From the NCBI RefSeq assembly GCF_020966635.1, contig NZ_JAJKFQ010000001.1, forward strand, positions 62,001-126,000: a DNA stretch of 64,000 bases, in the 5' to 3' direction. Of the stretch, positions 55,714-63,928 are shown piece after piece. The position numbers were made by a program, and so were the translations under genes. Origin of the DNA: Stieleria sp. JC731. Lineage in GTDB: Bacteria > Planctomycetota > Planctomycetia > Pirellulales > Pirellulaceae. The stretch's first letter is position 1; the number at the start of each line of letters is the position of its first letter. The notes below the pieces were generated by a model. That model was given only the letters and a program-made list of their open reading frames with translations, searched no databases and was not told the DNA's origin.

Positions 55714-55940
55714 CAGTATGGGGTTGGGCAAAAGGCGGCGTTTTGTTCCAGGTTAGGACGATTGTGACGACCGATTCCTGTTTCGACAGCGTGTCATAGA
55801 CATGATTTTACCCAAATTACGCTTCTCGGGCCGGGAAGTTCAAAAACATGGCTTGCCGTACCGGGGTGCCAATGGGCATAATTCGCGGCTCGATAGAAAT
55901 CCACTAAACGCTGACGACGACCAAATCTGGTTCAACTGCG

Positions 55941-56105
55941 ATGGCAAAGAGCAAGAAGAAAGCCGAAACCGTCTTCCTGGTTTGCGAAGAAACTGGCGAT
56001 TACAACTACACACTCAAGCGTAAGCCTGGCGGCGAAAAGCTGCGACTGAAGAAGTACTGCCCACGCGTGCGTAAGCACACCTGGCACAACGAAAAGAAGA
56101 AATAA
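55941..56105 (+). CDS. rpmG: Ribosomal protein L33
   Basis: A 54-residue protein: [19 protein letters not shown], then [33 protein letters not shown] at the C-terminus. The pattern [15 protein letters not shown] is the diagnostic end of L33 in the large ribosomal subunit. A single Cys near each end (CEE and YCP) is present, but no complete CxxC zinc pair, so this is a zinc-free or diverged copy. The gene is too short to stand out by length; it lies 135 bases past the 55806 region and 206 bases before recJ. In many bacteria L33 precedes a tRNA-Trp and secE, which are not seen here. Confidence 0.93.
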   Translation: MAKSKKKAETVFLVCEETGDYNYTLKRKPGGEKLRLKKYCPRVRKHTWHNEKKK

Positions 56106-56311
56106 GCTTCCTTTCAATCTGGCAGCCGCGGGCTGTCGCAGGTGAAACAAACCCGCTCGGTGCGTTTCCTACTGCGCTCTCGTTAATCCCAGCCTCGGTT
56201 GTCACGAAGACTTTCGCTGTCCAGCTAAGTCACGAAGCTTCTACGCAATGCGGTTCGCTCGAATCGCGTTTCGGTCGCAAGTCAACTTCCTAGAACGAGC
56301 ACGAGTCAAGG

Positions 56312-58093
56312 ATGAAACGAAAGTGGCGGATCGTACCTCATGATTCCGCCCGCGTTGAGCAACTGATCCGCGGTTCTAAATTGCCTCCCGTGGTCGCTCA
56401 GCTGTTGGTCAGTCGCGGAGTCTATGACGCTGCCGCTGCCGATTCGTTTCTTTCAACGAAGCTGACCGGTTTGCGTGACCCTGCGCTTTTACCAGGTATT
56501 CCCGAAGCGACAGAGATCGTTGCCGAAGCAGTCGCCGCAAAGACGCCGATCGTAATTTATGGTGATTACGATTGCGACGGGATGACCGGCACCGCCATTC
56601 TGTACAACGGTCTGAAGCTGCTCGGCGCTGATGTGTCTTACCACATCCCCAATCGTTTGGAGGATGGTTACGGACTAAATGCTGAGGCGATTACAAAGCT
56701 TGCCAATCGCGGCAAGAAAATGATCATCTCGGTCGACTGTGGCATCACGAGTTTAGCCTGTGCCGAGCTATGCAAAGAGCTTGGCCTGAAGCTCGTCATC
56801 ACGGATCACCATACGATTGATGAGAGTCTGCCTGATGCTGATGCGATCGTGCATCCGCGTCTGCCGGGGACCAGCTATCCCTTTGGCGAGTTGTGCGGTG
56901 CAGGCGTCGCGTTCAAGTTGGCTTGGGCCCTGTGTCAGAAAATCTGCGGTGCCAAGAAAGTCACCGAACCGATGCGACGCTTTCTGATGCAATCGCTATC
57001 GCTGGCGGCCATTGGAACGGTTGCCGATGTGGTTCCACTCGTCGATGAAAACCGAATCTTGGTTTCTCACGGTCTTCGAATGCTGGCCGCCGAGCCTTCA
57101 CCTGGGCTGACGGAATTGATGAAGGTTGCCAAGATCGCTGAAGGCACGACTCTCAATACCGAGACGATTGCGTTTTCGCTCGCACCACGACTGAACGCCG
57201 CGGGGCGATTGGGGCAGGCGCAGCTTGGCGTCGAGCTGTTGACTGCACCGGCAGGTGAGCGAGCACAGTCGCTGGCAGACTACATCGATCAATTGAACAA
57301 GAATCGTGATAGCTTGCAGCGAAGCGTGACATTGGCCGCTCAAAAGCAGGTCAAAGAACGGTTCGATGCCGAGAACGATCCGGCATTGGTTTTGTCCGGG
57401 GTTGGCTGGCACCAGGGAGTGATTGGTGTTGTCGCCGGTCGCTTAAGCGATAAGTACGGCAAGCCGGTCATCATCCTTTCGATGGATTCGTCAGGGAAAG
57501 CGGATGCCGTCGGTTCGGGTCGCGCCGGCCCAACGACAATCGATCTGTATGATGCACTGGCTTCTTGTAGCGAACGGCTTTCGAGGTTTGGCGGGCACAA
57601 GGCCGCAGCCGGTATGAGTATTGACGAACGTCAGATTGACGCGTTTCGTGAAGAGTTCTGTGAATCGGTCGCACAGCAGATTGCGGAGTCGAAAGCCGAG
57701 CCTGAAATCATTATCGATGCCGAGGCACCATTTGGGCAATTGAGTCTGAATACCGTAAAGCAGATTGAAACGTTGGAACCGTTCGGCGAAGGCAATCCCC
57801 GGCCAACGTTGCTATGCCAGGAAGTGACTTTGGCAGAGCCGGCCCGCAGGATGGGTTCGGGTGATCGACACTTAACCGTTCGTCTCGATCAGGGCGGCAA
57901 AGTGATACGCGGAGTCGCGTTCGGTGAAGGCGATTGGTGCGAAGAGTTGAACGGATGCGATGGGCCAATCAACGTCGCCTACCGACCGGTGATCAATGAG
58001 TTCGGCGGTTACCGACGCGTCGAAGTTCATATCGTCGATTGGCGGCCGTCGCGAAAGCAGGTCTCAAAGCCATCGGTCAAAGTGAATAGCTGA
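56312..58093 (+). CDS. recJ: Single-stranded-DNA-specific exonuclease RecJ
   Basis: 593 residues. DHH phosphoesterase with motif I YGDYDCDG, motif III DHHTID and the downstream PRLNAAGR and GGHKAAAG (DHHA1) motifs; an OB-like C-terminal domain (about 460-580) follows. It degrades ssDNA 5' to 3' during mismatch, base-excision and RecFOR repair. With RecO in the same window it fits the RecFOR route. ATG at 56312. Two REP elements lie directly after the stop. Confidence 0.94.
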   Translation: MKRKWRIVPHDSARVEQLIRGSKLPPVVAQLLVSRGVYDAAAADSFLSTKLTGLRDPALLPGIPEATEIVAEAVAAKTPIVIYGDYDCDGMTGTAILYNGLKLLGADVSYHIPNRLEDGYGLNAEAITKLANRGKKMIISVDCGITSLACAELCKELGLKLVITDHHTIDESLPDADAIVHPRLPGTSYPFGELCGAGVAFKLAWALCQKICGAKKVTEPMRRFLMQSLSLAAIGTVADVVPLVDENRILVSHGLRMLAAEPSPGLTELMKVAKIAEGTTLNTETIAFSLAPRLNAAGRLGQAQLGVELLTAPAGERAQSLADYIDQLNKNRDSLQRSVTLAAQKQVKERFDAENDPALVLSGVGWHQGVIGVVAGRLSDKYGKPVIILSMDSSGKADAVGSGRAGPTTIDLYDALASCSERLSRFGGHKAAAGMSIDERQIDAFREEFCESVAQQIAESKAEPEIIIDAEAPFGQLSLNTVKQIETLEPFGEGNPRPTLLCQEVTLAEPARRMGSGDRHLTVRLDQGGKVIRGVAFGEGDWCEELNGCDGPINVAYRPVINEFGGYRRVEVHIVDWRPSRKQVSKPSVKVNS

Positions 58094-58121
58094 GTGTCGG
58101 TCTCGGTTTGTGATGTCACTT

Positions 58122-58278
58122 AACCGTGGCTAGCGCCATTGCGGCTCAAGGTACAACAACTGAGCCGATACGCGCTAGCGTCGGTTATCCACCACCCTGA
58201 TCCCAACCACTCAACCGTGGCTAGCGCCAATGCGGCTCAAGGTCAAACAACTGAGCCGAAACGCGTTAGCGTCGGTTA
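58122..58278. repeat. REP pair in reverse orientation at the thiE 3' end
   Basis: AACCGTGGCTAGCGCC occurs at 58122 and 58213, 91 bases apart (a four-base shorter spacer than in the arrays), each with an opposed GAGCCGATACGCGCTAGCG-type copy. Orientation is inverted relative to the 42- and 44-kb arrays. The TAA stop of the convergent thiE gene is the start of the last motif. Confidence 0.88.
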
Positions 58279-59346
58279 TTCCGATCTTTTCAGGCTTCGC
58301 TTCAGTTCTGTTGCTGCGGCAACCGGATCGTCCGCTTGGTTGATCGCTGCGGTCACTGCGATGCGATGGAATCCAGCCGCTGTCACCGCGTCGACATTGC
58401 TTGCGTCGATGCCACCGATCGCAAATGCCGGTCGAGGCGTTTGCTTGGTTCCGACGTGTACATCGTTTAGAAACTTTAATCCCGGATGAGACTCAAACGA
58501 CTTCGTCTTGCTAGGGAATGTTGGACCGCACCCGATGTAGTCAGCGCCCTCCGCGATTGCGTCATGGACTTGATCTAGGTTGTGTGTCGAAACTCCGATC
58601 AGCATTTCATCGCCAACGATTCGACGGGCTTGCTGAACGGTCAATTCGTCTTGGCCAACATGGACGCCATCGGCGCCAGCGATGATGGCCAAGTCAGCTC
58701 GGTCGTTCATGATGAACAATGCTTCGGTTGAACGGAGTGCACTTGCGATTGCTTTGCCACGCTGGACCAATTGGCGGTCAGATGCCCGCTTGTCACGTAG
58801 TTGAAAGACATCAACCCCTGCTTTGTGTAGTGAGCTGACATGATGGACCAATTCTGATTCGCTACCCATTGCGTCGACCAGCACATAGAGGGTGGCATGG
58901 GACAATCGGGTTAAGCGGTCGTTGAAGATCGCTTTCAACTCGCAGTCCTTCATCAGCGTATAGCTTCGATAGCGAATCGATTCGATCTGTTTGGCGAAGG
59001 CCGCGTCGACCGTTTTGCCGTACTCCTCAATGACGCGTAGCGACTGTTGGATTCGCTGTGATGCGGCAGCCAGAACGTCACTCAGTCGAGATCGTTTGTA
59101 TTCCTGATCTGTTTGAACGCTGGTGCCGACATCTGCGTCGGTATCACGACTTCGAAGCAAGTCTTGGCGGTCGAGTCGTTTGAGAGCGGTGGTCAGATCG
59201 TGTCGCAGTCGCTTTAAGTTCTCGGTTCCCTGGGCGTCGTCCAGTCCGAAGCGGTAGAACTCTTCAATCGTCCGCAATCCTTCAGAAACTCGATTCGCGG
59301 AAGCGTCCAGGATACGATAGGTGGTTTCTCGAGTATGGCTTTCCAC
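58276..59346 (-). CDS. thiE: ThiD2-ThiE fusion (thiamine phosphate synthase)
   Basis: 356 residues from GTG at 59346, which leaves 22 bases to the divergent SGNH gene; the open frame runs to 59574 but that part overlaps the neighbour. Residues about 8-130 (YRILDASANRVSEGLRTIEEFYRFGLDD ... RHDLTTALKRLDRQDLL) match ThiD2, a small domain with proposed HMP-P kinase activity. Residues about 145-350 are ThiE: QLRDKRASDRQL, VGQDELTVQQARRIVG, GVSTHNLDQV, IGCGPTFPS, AIGGID. The fusion would do the HMP-P phosphorylation and the condensation with the thiazole phosphate in one chain. Confidence 0.88.
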   Translation of the reverse strand: MESHTRETTYRILDASANRVSEGLRTIEEFYRFGLDDAQGTENLKRLRHDLTTALKRLDRQDLLRSRDTDADVGTSVQTDQEYKRSRLSDVLAAASQRIQQSLRVIEEYGKTVDAAFAKQIESIRYRSYTLMKDCELKAIFNDRLTRLSHATLYVLVDAMGSESELVHHVSSLHKAGVDVFQLRDKRASDRQLVQRGKAIASALRSTEALFIMNDRADLAIIAGADGVHVGQDELTVQQARRIVGDEMLIGVSTHNLDQVHDAIAEGADYIGCGPTFPSKTKSFESHPGLKFLNDVHVGTKQTPRPAFAIGGIDASNVDAVTAAGFHRIAVTAAINQADDPVAAATELKRSLKRSE

Positions 59347-59368
59347 GTGATTTCTGTGCGGATCAAAG

Positions 59369-60079
59369 ATGATGAAAAAATTCAGGCGACGATCAGTGGC
59401 GTTTTTAAGTTTGCTTTTGTGTGCCGGCTTCGTGACCGATGTCAGCGCACAGCGGAAACAAAATCCGGCGTTTGCCGAACCGGAGATCCAACAAGATCTG
59501 CCCAACGTTTTGTTGATCGGTGATTCGATCTCGATCGGGTATATGCTGAACGCGCGAGCAGCACTGGCTGGCAAGGCGAACGTTTTTCGACCGGCGACGA
59601 ACTGCGGACCAACGACAAACGGTGTGAAGAATCTTGACAGTTGGCTCGGTGATCGTCACTGGGACGTCATTCATTTCAATTTCGGACTTCATGATTTGAA
59701 ATACATGGGGCCCAACGATCAGAACCTAGCTGATCCGGAATCCGAAGGGGCCCACCAGCAGGTTCCGATTGACCAGTATGCCGAGAACATCAAGGCCATT
59801 GCACAGCGTTTGAAGAAAACGGGTGCAAAAGTGATTTGGCGTGAAACATCGCCTGTCCCCGAGGGAGCGAAAGGTCGTGTTCCTGGTGATTCGGCAAAAT
59901 ACAACGCTGCTGCAGCACGTGCGATCGAAGAGGTTGGCGGAATCCAAACGGATCCGTTTTTCGAATTCGCGATGTCTGTTGCCGAAACACAGCGTCCCGC
60001 GAATGTGCACTACACATCCGAGGGATCAAAGAAGCTGGGCCAACACGTTGCCGAGGTCGTCGAGAAGGCACTGCAATAA
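59369..60079 (+). CDS. Secreted SGNH/GDSL-type hydrolase
   Basis: 236 residues with a signal peptide (about 1-28, ending VSAQ). Block I LLIGDSISIGY has the catalytic Ser. Block III reads FGLHDLKYM, with His instead of the standard Asn of GxND, and the C-terminal NVHYTSEGSKKLG has the catalytic His without the preceding acidic residue of DxxH. Such variants are frequent in planctomycete SGNH proteins. It should be an esterase or carbohydrate deacetylase, exported. Two ATGs (59369, 59372) start the frame. Confidence 0.85.
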   Translation: MMKKFRRRSVAFLSLLLCAGFVTDVSAQRKQNPAFAEPEIQQDLPNVLLIGDSISIGYMLNARAALAGKANVFRPATNCGPTTNGVKNLDSWLGDRHWDVIHFNFGLHDLKYMGPNDQNLADPESEGAHQQVPIDQYAENIKAIAQRLKKTGAKVIWRETSPVPEGAKGRVPGDSAKYNAAAARAIEEVGGIQTDPFFEFAMSVAETQRPANVHYTSEGSKKLGQHVAEVVEKALQ

Positions 60080-60412
60080 GTCGACTGTTTGTCCAAGCGA
60101 TTGGTTCATGGCTTGCCTATGCCTCAACCAAGGGGTGTGGTTGCGGCAGTGTAGTGTTGGGATAGTCATGTGAGGGGCTGGGGTGTCAAACTTCCGGCCC
60201 GGTGACTCGCGAAGGCAGTCATAAGCCAGTGCAATCGTTATGTTCGTTTCAACTCCATGCGAAAGTCAATTCGCGTCAAGGGATCAAGTCACTTTACCGG
60301 CGGTGGGTAGGAAACTGACATAGTTTCGATAGTGAGGGAGCTGCTGATCGGCCTCTGGTCGATCGGGTGCGGACCTCGACTTACCTTTGATTAAAAATTT
60401 TGGAGTTTGATA
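60080..60412. other. Region upstream of the first flp pilin gene
   Basis: Carries no gene. A short hairpin, GAAACTGACATAGTTTC, lies near 60310-60326 and GATCGGCCTCTGGTCGATC near 60343-60361. Neither is followed by a T-run. No GEMM motif is present here, unlike ahead of the second pilin gene. Confidence 0.4.
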
Positions 60413-60592
60413 ATGAAAAAGTTCGCCAATAGCATCGTTGAGTTTCTGAAAGAAGAAGATGGTCCAACTGCAGTTGAATACGCTGTGATGTTGGCTTTGA
60501 TCGTCGTCGTCTGCCTGGCAGCCGTCGGAACGATCGGTACCGAATCGAACAAGAAGTTCCAAGAAGTCGGTGCCGCGATCTCGGCTAACTAA
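60413..60592 (+). CDS. flp: Flp/Fap-type type IVb pilin, first copy
   Basis: 59 residues from ATG at 60413, with TGGAG nine bases upstream. A short basic leader, MKKFANSIVEFLKEEDG, is cut before the mature part; GPTAVEYAVMLALIVVVCLA is the typical Flp pilin processing site and hydrophobic helix, with Glu at +5. This is the major pilin of the tight-adherence (Tad) pilus used for surface attachment. A strong terminator follows. It differs from the second copy by only two residues near the end. Confidence 0.93.
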   Translation: MKKFANSIVEFLKEEDGPTAVEYAVMLALIVVVCLAAVGTIGTESNKKFQEVGAAISAN

Positions 60593-60635
60593 CCGAGTGG
60601 CGCAGCTCTCTTTCGGGAATACCAACCCGGACATG

Positions 60636-60667
60636 CCCCAACGTCAGCAATGGCGTTGGGGTTTTTT
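60636..60667 (+). terminator. Intrinsic terminator after flp copy 1
   Basis: CCCCAACG (60636-60643) pairs with CGTTGGGG (60654-60661) across a 10-base loop and is followed directly by TTTTTT (60662-60667). It lies 43 bases after the stop codon, so the first pilin gene forms a separate short transcript. Confidence 0.92.
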
Positions 60668-61051
60668 GTTTGGGTCTGCGACGAATCACTTTTGCTGCGG
60701 TCTGAAAATCGTTTGTCACGTGACCAAAACAGTCAATGATGTGAAGCATTGGGGGTTTGGTCGATCTTCTATCTGAGCTGCACTGCGTGCTTGCGGTAGG
60801 TCGTGCTTGCGGTAGGCACTGAGCGGCAACCAACATTGTGGAGACTTGTTGATTGAAGCCAAAGTCCACAGCGTTGACGGCACCAGTTTCTTTGCGATTG
60901 CCTCCGCTTTGGTCTGAAAAGGTTCACCGTGCAAAGTAGCAATTCTGTGCATTCTTTCTCCCGCTGTCGGATGGAAAGGCCTCTTCAACCGCTACATCTG
61001 GTTTAACGGCAACGCCTTGGTAGCTGGAAAACTTTGTTTGAAGCGACTTTT

Positions 61052-61079
61052 TTGACACGTCCATTTCCTGACATAGGTT
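61052..61079 (+). promoter_or_regulatory. Possible sigma-70 promoter of the second pilin gene
   Basis: TTGACA at 61052-61057 is a perfect -35 box. TAGGTT at 61074-61079 is a partial -10 box (TATAAT), at a spacing of 16. Transcription would start about 61086, roughly 80 bases upstream of the riboswitch. The -10 is weak, so this is a guess. Confidence 0.35.
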
Positions 61080-61164
61080 TCAGTCGAGAGCGGGTAACGA
61101 GGCCCGCTTCCGAGGACCAGACCAAAGACGGTCACCGCGGTCAACGGACAGCTTAATCCCCTGA

Positions 61165-61240
61165 TAAAGGCAAACCGTTCGTAAGGGCGGGGCGCAAAGC
61201 AACGGGTCCTTATCACTTAAGGACAGCCGGGCTGCCGAGG
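61165..61240 (+). ncRNA. Class I cyclic-di-GMP riboswitch (GEMM-I)
   Basis: The sequence follows the GEMM-I pattern closely. GGCA (61169-61172) pairs with TGCC (61233-61236). CCGTTC-GTAA-GGGCGG (61175-61190) is a hairpin with a GNRA tetraloop. Next comes GGCGCAAAGCAACGGGTC, the conserved core. GTCCTTA (61206-61212) and TAAGGAC (61218-61224) make the tetraloop-receptor hairpin, followed by AGCCGGGCTGCC. It lies 142 bases upstream of the second flp gene on the same strand. No clear terminator is visible between it and the gene, so the expression platform may act on translation. Confidence 0.93.
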
Positions 61241-61381
61241 GACGATCGCCAGATCACCGAGGCTTCAAGGAGACGTGGCTGCTTCTTTTTCGGGACCTTA
61301 TTCACGTTGAATGGGCCCACTAAGACAACGTCGGAAGTCGGTTCTGAGAAGCAATCGGCTTTCACCCGTGGAGTTTGACTA

Positions 61382-61561
61382 ATGAAAAAATTTGCAAATA
61401 GCATCGTTGAGTTCTTGAAGGAAGAAGATGGCCCAACCGCAGTTGAATACGCTGTGATGTTGGCTCTGATCGTCGTCGTCTGCTTGGCAGCTGTCGGAAC
61501 GATCGGTACCGAGTCGAACAAGAAGTTCCAAGAAGTTGGAACGGCGATCGCCGCTAACTGA
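61382..61561 (+). CDS. flp: Flp/Fap-type type IVb pilin, second copy, downstream of a c-di-GMP riboswitch
   Basis: 59 residues, MKKFANSIVEFLKEEDG at the start and GTAIAAN at the end; it differs from copy 1 (GAAISAN) by two residues. GGAG lies 12 bases before ATG at 61382. The GPTAVEYAVMLAL processing site and Glu are identical. It shares promoter-side control with the c-di-GMP riboswitch, which the first copy lacks. It is 323 bases upstream of the prepilin peptidase gene. The short length hides it from length-filtered searches. Confidence 0.92.
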   Translation: MKKFANSIVEFLKEEDGPTAVEYAVMLALIVVVCLAAVGTIGTESNKKFQEVGTAIAAN

Positions 61562-61884
61562 TCTGGTTCTTGGCGGCCTTGTGGTTTGCCAATAACTGTT
61601 TGAGAGATTCTCGACGTCTGATCGGTGAAACGCCAAAACCTTTCACCGGTCGCGTCGAGTTCTTTTTGCGCAACAGAATAAACATGAACTATCCACTGCT
61701 TCCCGCTGACGCGACCGAACATGTATGGCAGCTCACATGCTGTTTCATCACGTTGCTATTCGCGATGTTCAGCTGGGTTTTGGGTCCGCGTTGACGTCAA
61801 TCCACTGACATTGCCCCACGCCCGATCGAAGCACGCCCACAACCACCTACCAAATACAAATTGTTCGCTACGGGGAGTTTCTTC
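61562..61884. other. Region between second pilin and prepilin peptidase
   Basis: 323 bases. A 36-codon frame at 61684-61794 encodes MNYPLLPADATEHVWQ and a hydrophobic tail; it has no ribosome binding site and no known family. No hairpin with T-run is visible, so the pilin and peptidase may be co-transcribed. Confidence 0.4.
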
Positions 61885-62442
61885 ATGGATACGCTAATCC
61901 AAGGAATCACAGAGAACTGGACTGTCTGGTTCGTCACTGTTGTCTTGATCGTGGCAGCGGTCATCGATGGCAAGATTCTGAAAGTGCCAAACTGGTTGAC
62001 CTTTCCATTCATCATGTGTGGTTGGATCAATTGCACGCTCGAAGGTGGCGCGGCCGGTTTGGGCTACAGCTTGCTAGGAACCTTTGTCGGCATGATGTTG
62101 TTGCTGGTTCTTCGCAATGTTGGCGGCATGGGCGGCGGTGATGTGAAACTGCTGATGGGTGTCGGAGCTTGGTTGGGAACCGTCGTTACCTTGTATGCCT
62201 TTGCCGCGACCGCAATCGTCGGCGGGATTATGGCAGTTGTCATGGTTTGGAAGAGCGGTGAGTGGACAAAGCACTACGCCCAAGGCATGCAAATTTTGGA
62301 AGAATGGAAAACAATTCGTAAGCCATCGGAGCTATCGAAGATCGCCCGTGAGCGAAAGCCGACCATGTATCTTCTCCCATACGGAATTCCCATGGCAATC
62401 GGCTCAATTCTCTATTTTGCCTACGCGGGAATGTTGGTCTGA
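61885..62442 (+). CDS. Prepilin peptidase (type A24, CpaA/TadV-like)
   Basis: 185 residues from ATG at 61885, with CGGGGAG upstream. The two catalytic Asp residues are in VAAVIDGKILKVP (about residue 33) and GGMGGGDVKLLMG (GxGGxD-type, about residue 91). Six or so membrane helices are present. It lacks the N-terminal methyltransferase region of PilD, as is normal for the Tad type. It should cleave the leader of the Flp pilins encoded just upstream. Confidence 0.92.
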   Translation: MDTLIQGITENWTVWFVTVVLIVAAVIDGKILKVPNWLTFPFIMCGWINCTLEGGAAGLGYSLLGTFVGMMLLLVLRNVGGMGGGDVKLLMGVGAWLGTVVTLYAFAATAIVGGIMAVVMVWKSGEWTKHYAQGMQILEEWKTIRKPSELSKIARERKPTMYLLPYGIPMAIGSILYFAYAGMLV

Positions 62443-62721
62443 ACGTAGGCTCAGAAGTCCGCATCCGGACACCAGAAAAACCGCCCAATTAAGGGGTTGG
62501 TTGATGGTTTCCGGGTGCTGTTACTGGCAGGCCTTGCGGATTGGGAAGGGTGTGTCAGACAGGCGGTTCTGAACCGTTGCAGCGATCTTAGGCCTGCAAT
62601 TCTTGCTGTTGTAGGCGGTGGCCTCCGGATACCGAGTGAAAAGAGCGGGTCGGAAGCTTCCTTCCAGCTACGTCCTCCTCACCCGAAACGTCTATTCCCT
62701 GGTCCAGCACCAGTTCGAGCC

Positions 62722-63759
62722 ATGCGAAACAAATCACTTTTCCTGTTGCTTGCCGGAATCTGCGGCACTATTGCGGCCGTCGGGGTCGGACAGTGGATGC
62801 AGGCCCAGAACGGTAACACCCAAATACAGATGGCTGAGATCCTGGTTACCACCCAGGCCATCAATGCTGAAGAGCAGATCACGCCGGACAAATTGCGTTT
62901 GGAACAATGGCCTGCTGACCGGATTCCTGCGGGTGCATCAGCGGATTTGACACAGTTCGAAAATCGTTTTGCAAAGGTGCCGCTTTATGAAGGCGAACCA
63001 ATGCTTGACGTCAAATTGATGAACGAAGTTGAGGATAAGGTTGTTCCGCAAGGGTATTCCGTCGTCTCACTTGAAGCCGGACGCGATGGAACGGTCAACT
63101 TGGTTAGCCCTGGCGACCGAGTAGATATTCGTGGGTTCTTCACCAAAGGCGAGTTCTTCCCGCGAGACACCGCGCTGGATGTGTTGACCGGAGTGAAGGT
63201 TTACGGCATCGACGGAATCACGAAGTTCGACGAGGAGACACCTCGTCCGCGAAACGCACGCAACATTCAAATGCTGATTCGCCGAGCTGACGTAGACGCC
63301 TTCGACTTCGCCAAAAAGCTTGGCGAGATTTCACTCTCTCTCGGCAGCCCCGCTGCTGACGAAGGACGACTGAAAGACGGTGAGATGAGCGAGTCCGCGA
63401 AAAAGTTCTTGCAGGATTTGCAAGAGCGTCGCGATGAGCAAGAGCGACTACGCAAGCTTGCCGAGCAAGACCAAACCGACAAAGACGATAGCGAACCGGC
63501 ACCCGTCAAATCCAACGGAAAGAAGGTCATCCACACGATGATCAAAATGGAAGGTGGACGCTTGGTTCAATACGAATGGCTGGAAGGTGAATCGCTGCCA
63601 CGAATCAGTGGTGAGCTGAATCCGACTGGCGATGCGGCAACCGAATCCGCATCGAAAACCGATAACGACGATACACAAACGACCGCCGGCGGGGACGACT
63701 TCCTCCGTGGTGCCGACAGCCCGTTTTTCGCCCCGACAACGGGAGAAGCTGGCGAATAG
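62722..63759 (+). CDS. cpaB: Flp pilus assembly protein CpaB (RcpC)
   Basis: 345 residues from ATG at 62722; the open frame from 62497 adds 75 residues of no consequence. An N-terminal signal/anchor helix (MRNKSLFLLLAGICGTIAAVGVGQWM) precedes a SAF domain (ILVTTQAINAEEQITPDKL) and the RcpC region (PQGYSVVSLEAGRDGTVNLVSPGDRVDIRGFF). A charged, coiled-coil-like stretch (about 215-265) and a Ser/Thr/Asp-rich tail follow. CpaB is a periplasmic component of the Tad secretin complex. Confidence 0.9.
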   Translation: MRNKSLFLLLAGICGTIAAVGVGQWMQAQNGNTQIQMAEILVTTQAINAEEQITPDKLRLEQWPADRIPAGASADLTQFENRFAKVPLYEGEPMLDVKLMNEVEDKVVPQGYSVVSLEAGRDGTVNLVSPGDRVDIRGFFTKGEFFPRDTALDVLTGVKVYGIDGITKFDEETPRPRNARNIQMLIRRADVDAFDFAKKLGEISLSLGSPAADEGRLKDGEMSESAKKFLQDLQERRDEQERLRKLAEQDQTDKDDSEPAPVKSNGKKVIHTMIKMEGGRLVQYEWLEGESLPRISGELNPTGDAATESASKTDNDDTQTTAGGDDFLRGADSPFFAPTTGEAGE

Positions 63760-63928
63760 TGCCCGTCTTCGTTTGATGTAAAGATAAATTAGAGTGCTCT
63801 GCGGTCCTCGCGCCGCGAGCTTGACCCAAACTTTTTAACCCGACGTTACTCGCAACGAACTGAAACGAAACGGACGTCTTCGTACTTTGGGATTTCCCAA
63901 ATACCAGTTCTGCAAGGATGCATCTGCG

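Larger units (their letters stand above)
60593..61381. other. 789-base intergenic region between the pilin genes
   Basis: Contains the terminator of the first pilin gene (60636-60667), the possible promoter at 61052-61079, and the c-di-GMP riboswitch at 61165-61240. Between 60670 and 61050 I found no gene or family-level RNA; a short direct repeat CGTGCTTGCGGTAGG occurs twice near 60785-60815. Confidence 0.6.

Noticed and set aside
56106-56311. A tRNA after rpmG
   Set aside because: tRNA-Trp often follows L33, but no T-arm GGTTCGA-type or anticodon arm could be built from this stretch.
59347-59574. Upstream extension of the ThiD2-ThiE frame
   Set aside because: It overlaps the SGNH hydrolase gene; the ThiD2 domain begins right after the GTG at 59346.
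61684-61794. 36-codon hydrophobic mini-gene after flp copy 2
   Set aside because: No ribosome binding site and no homologue I can name; retained only as part of the intergenic note.
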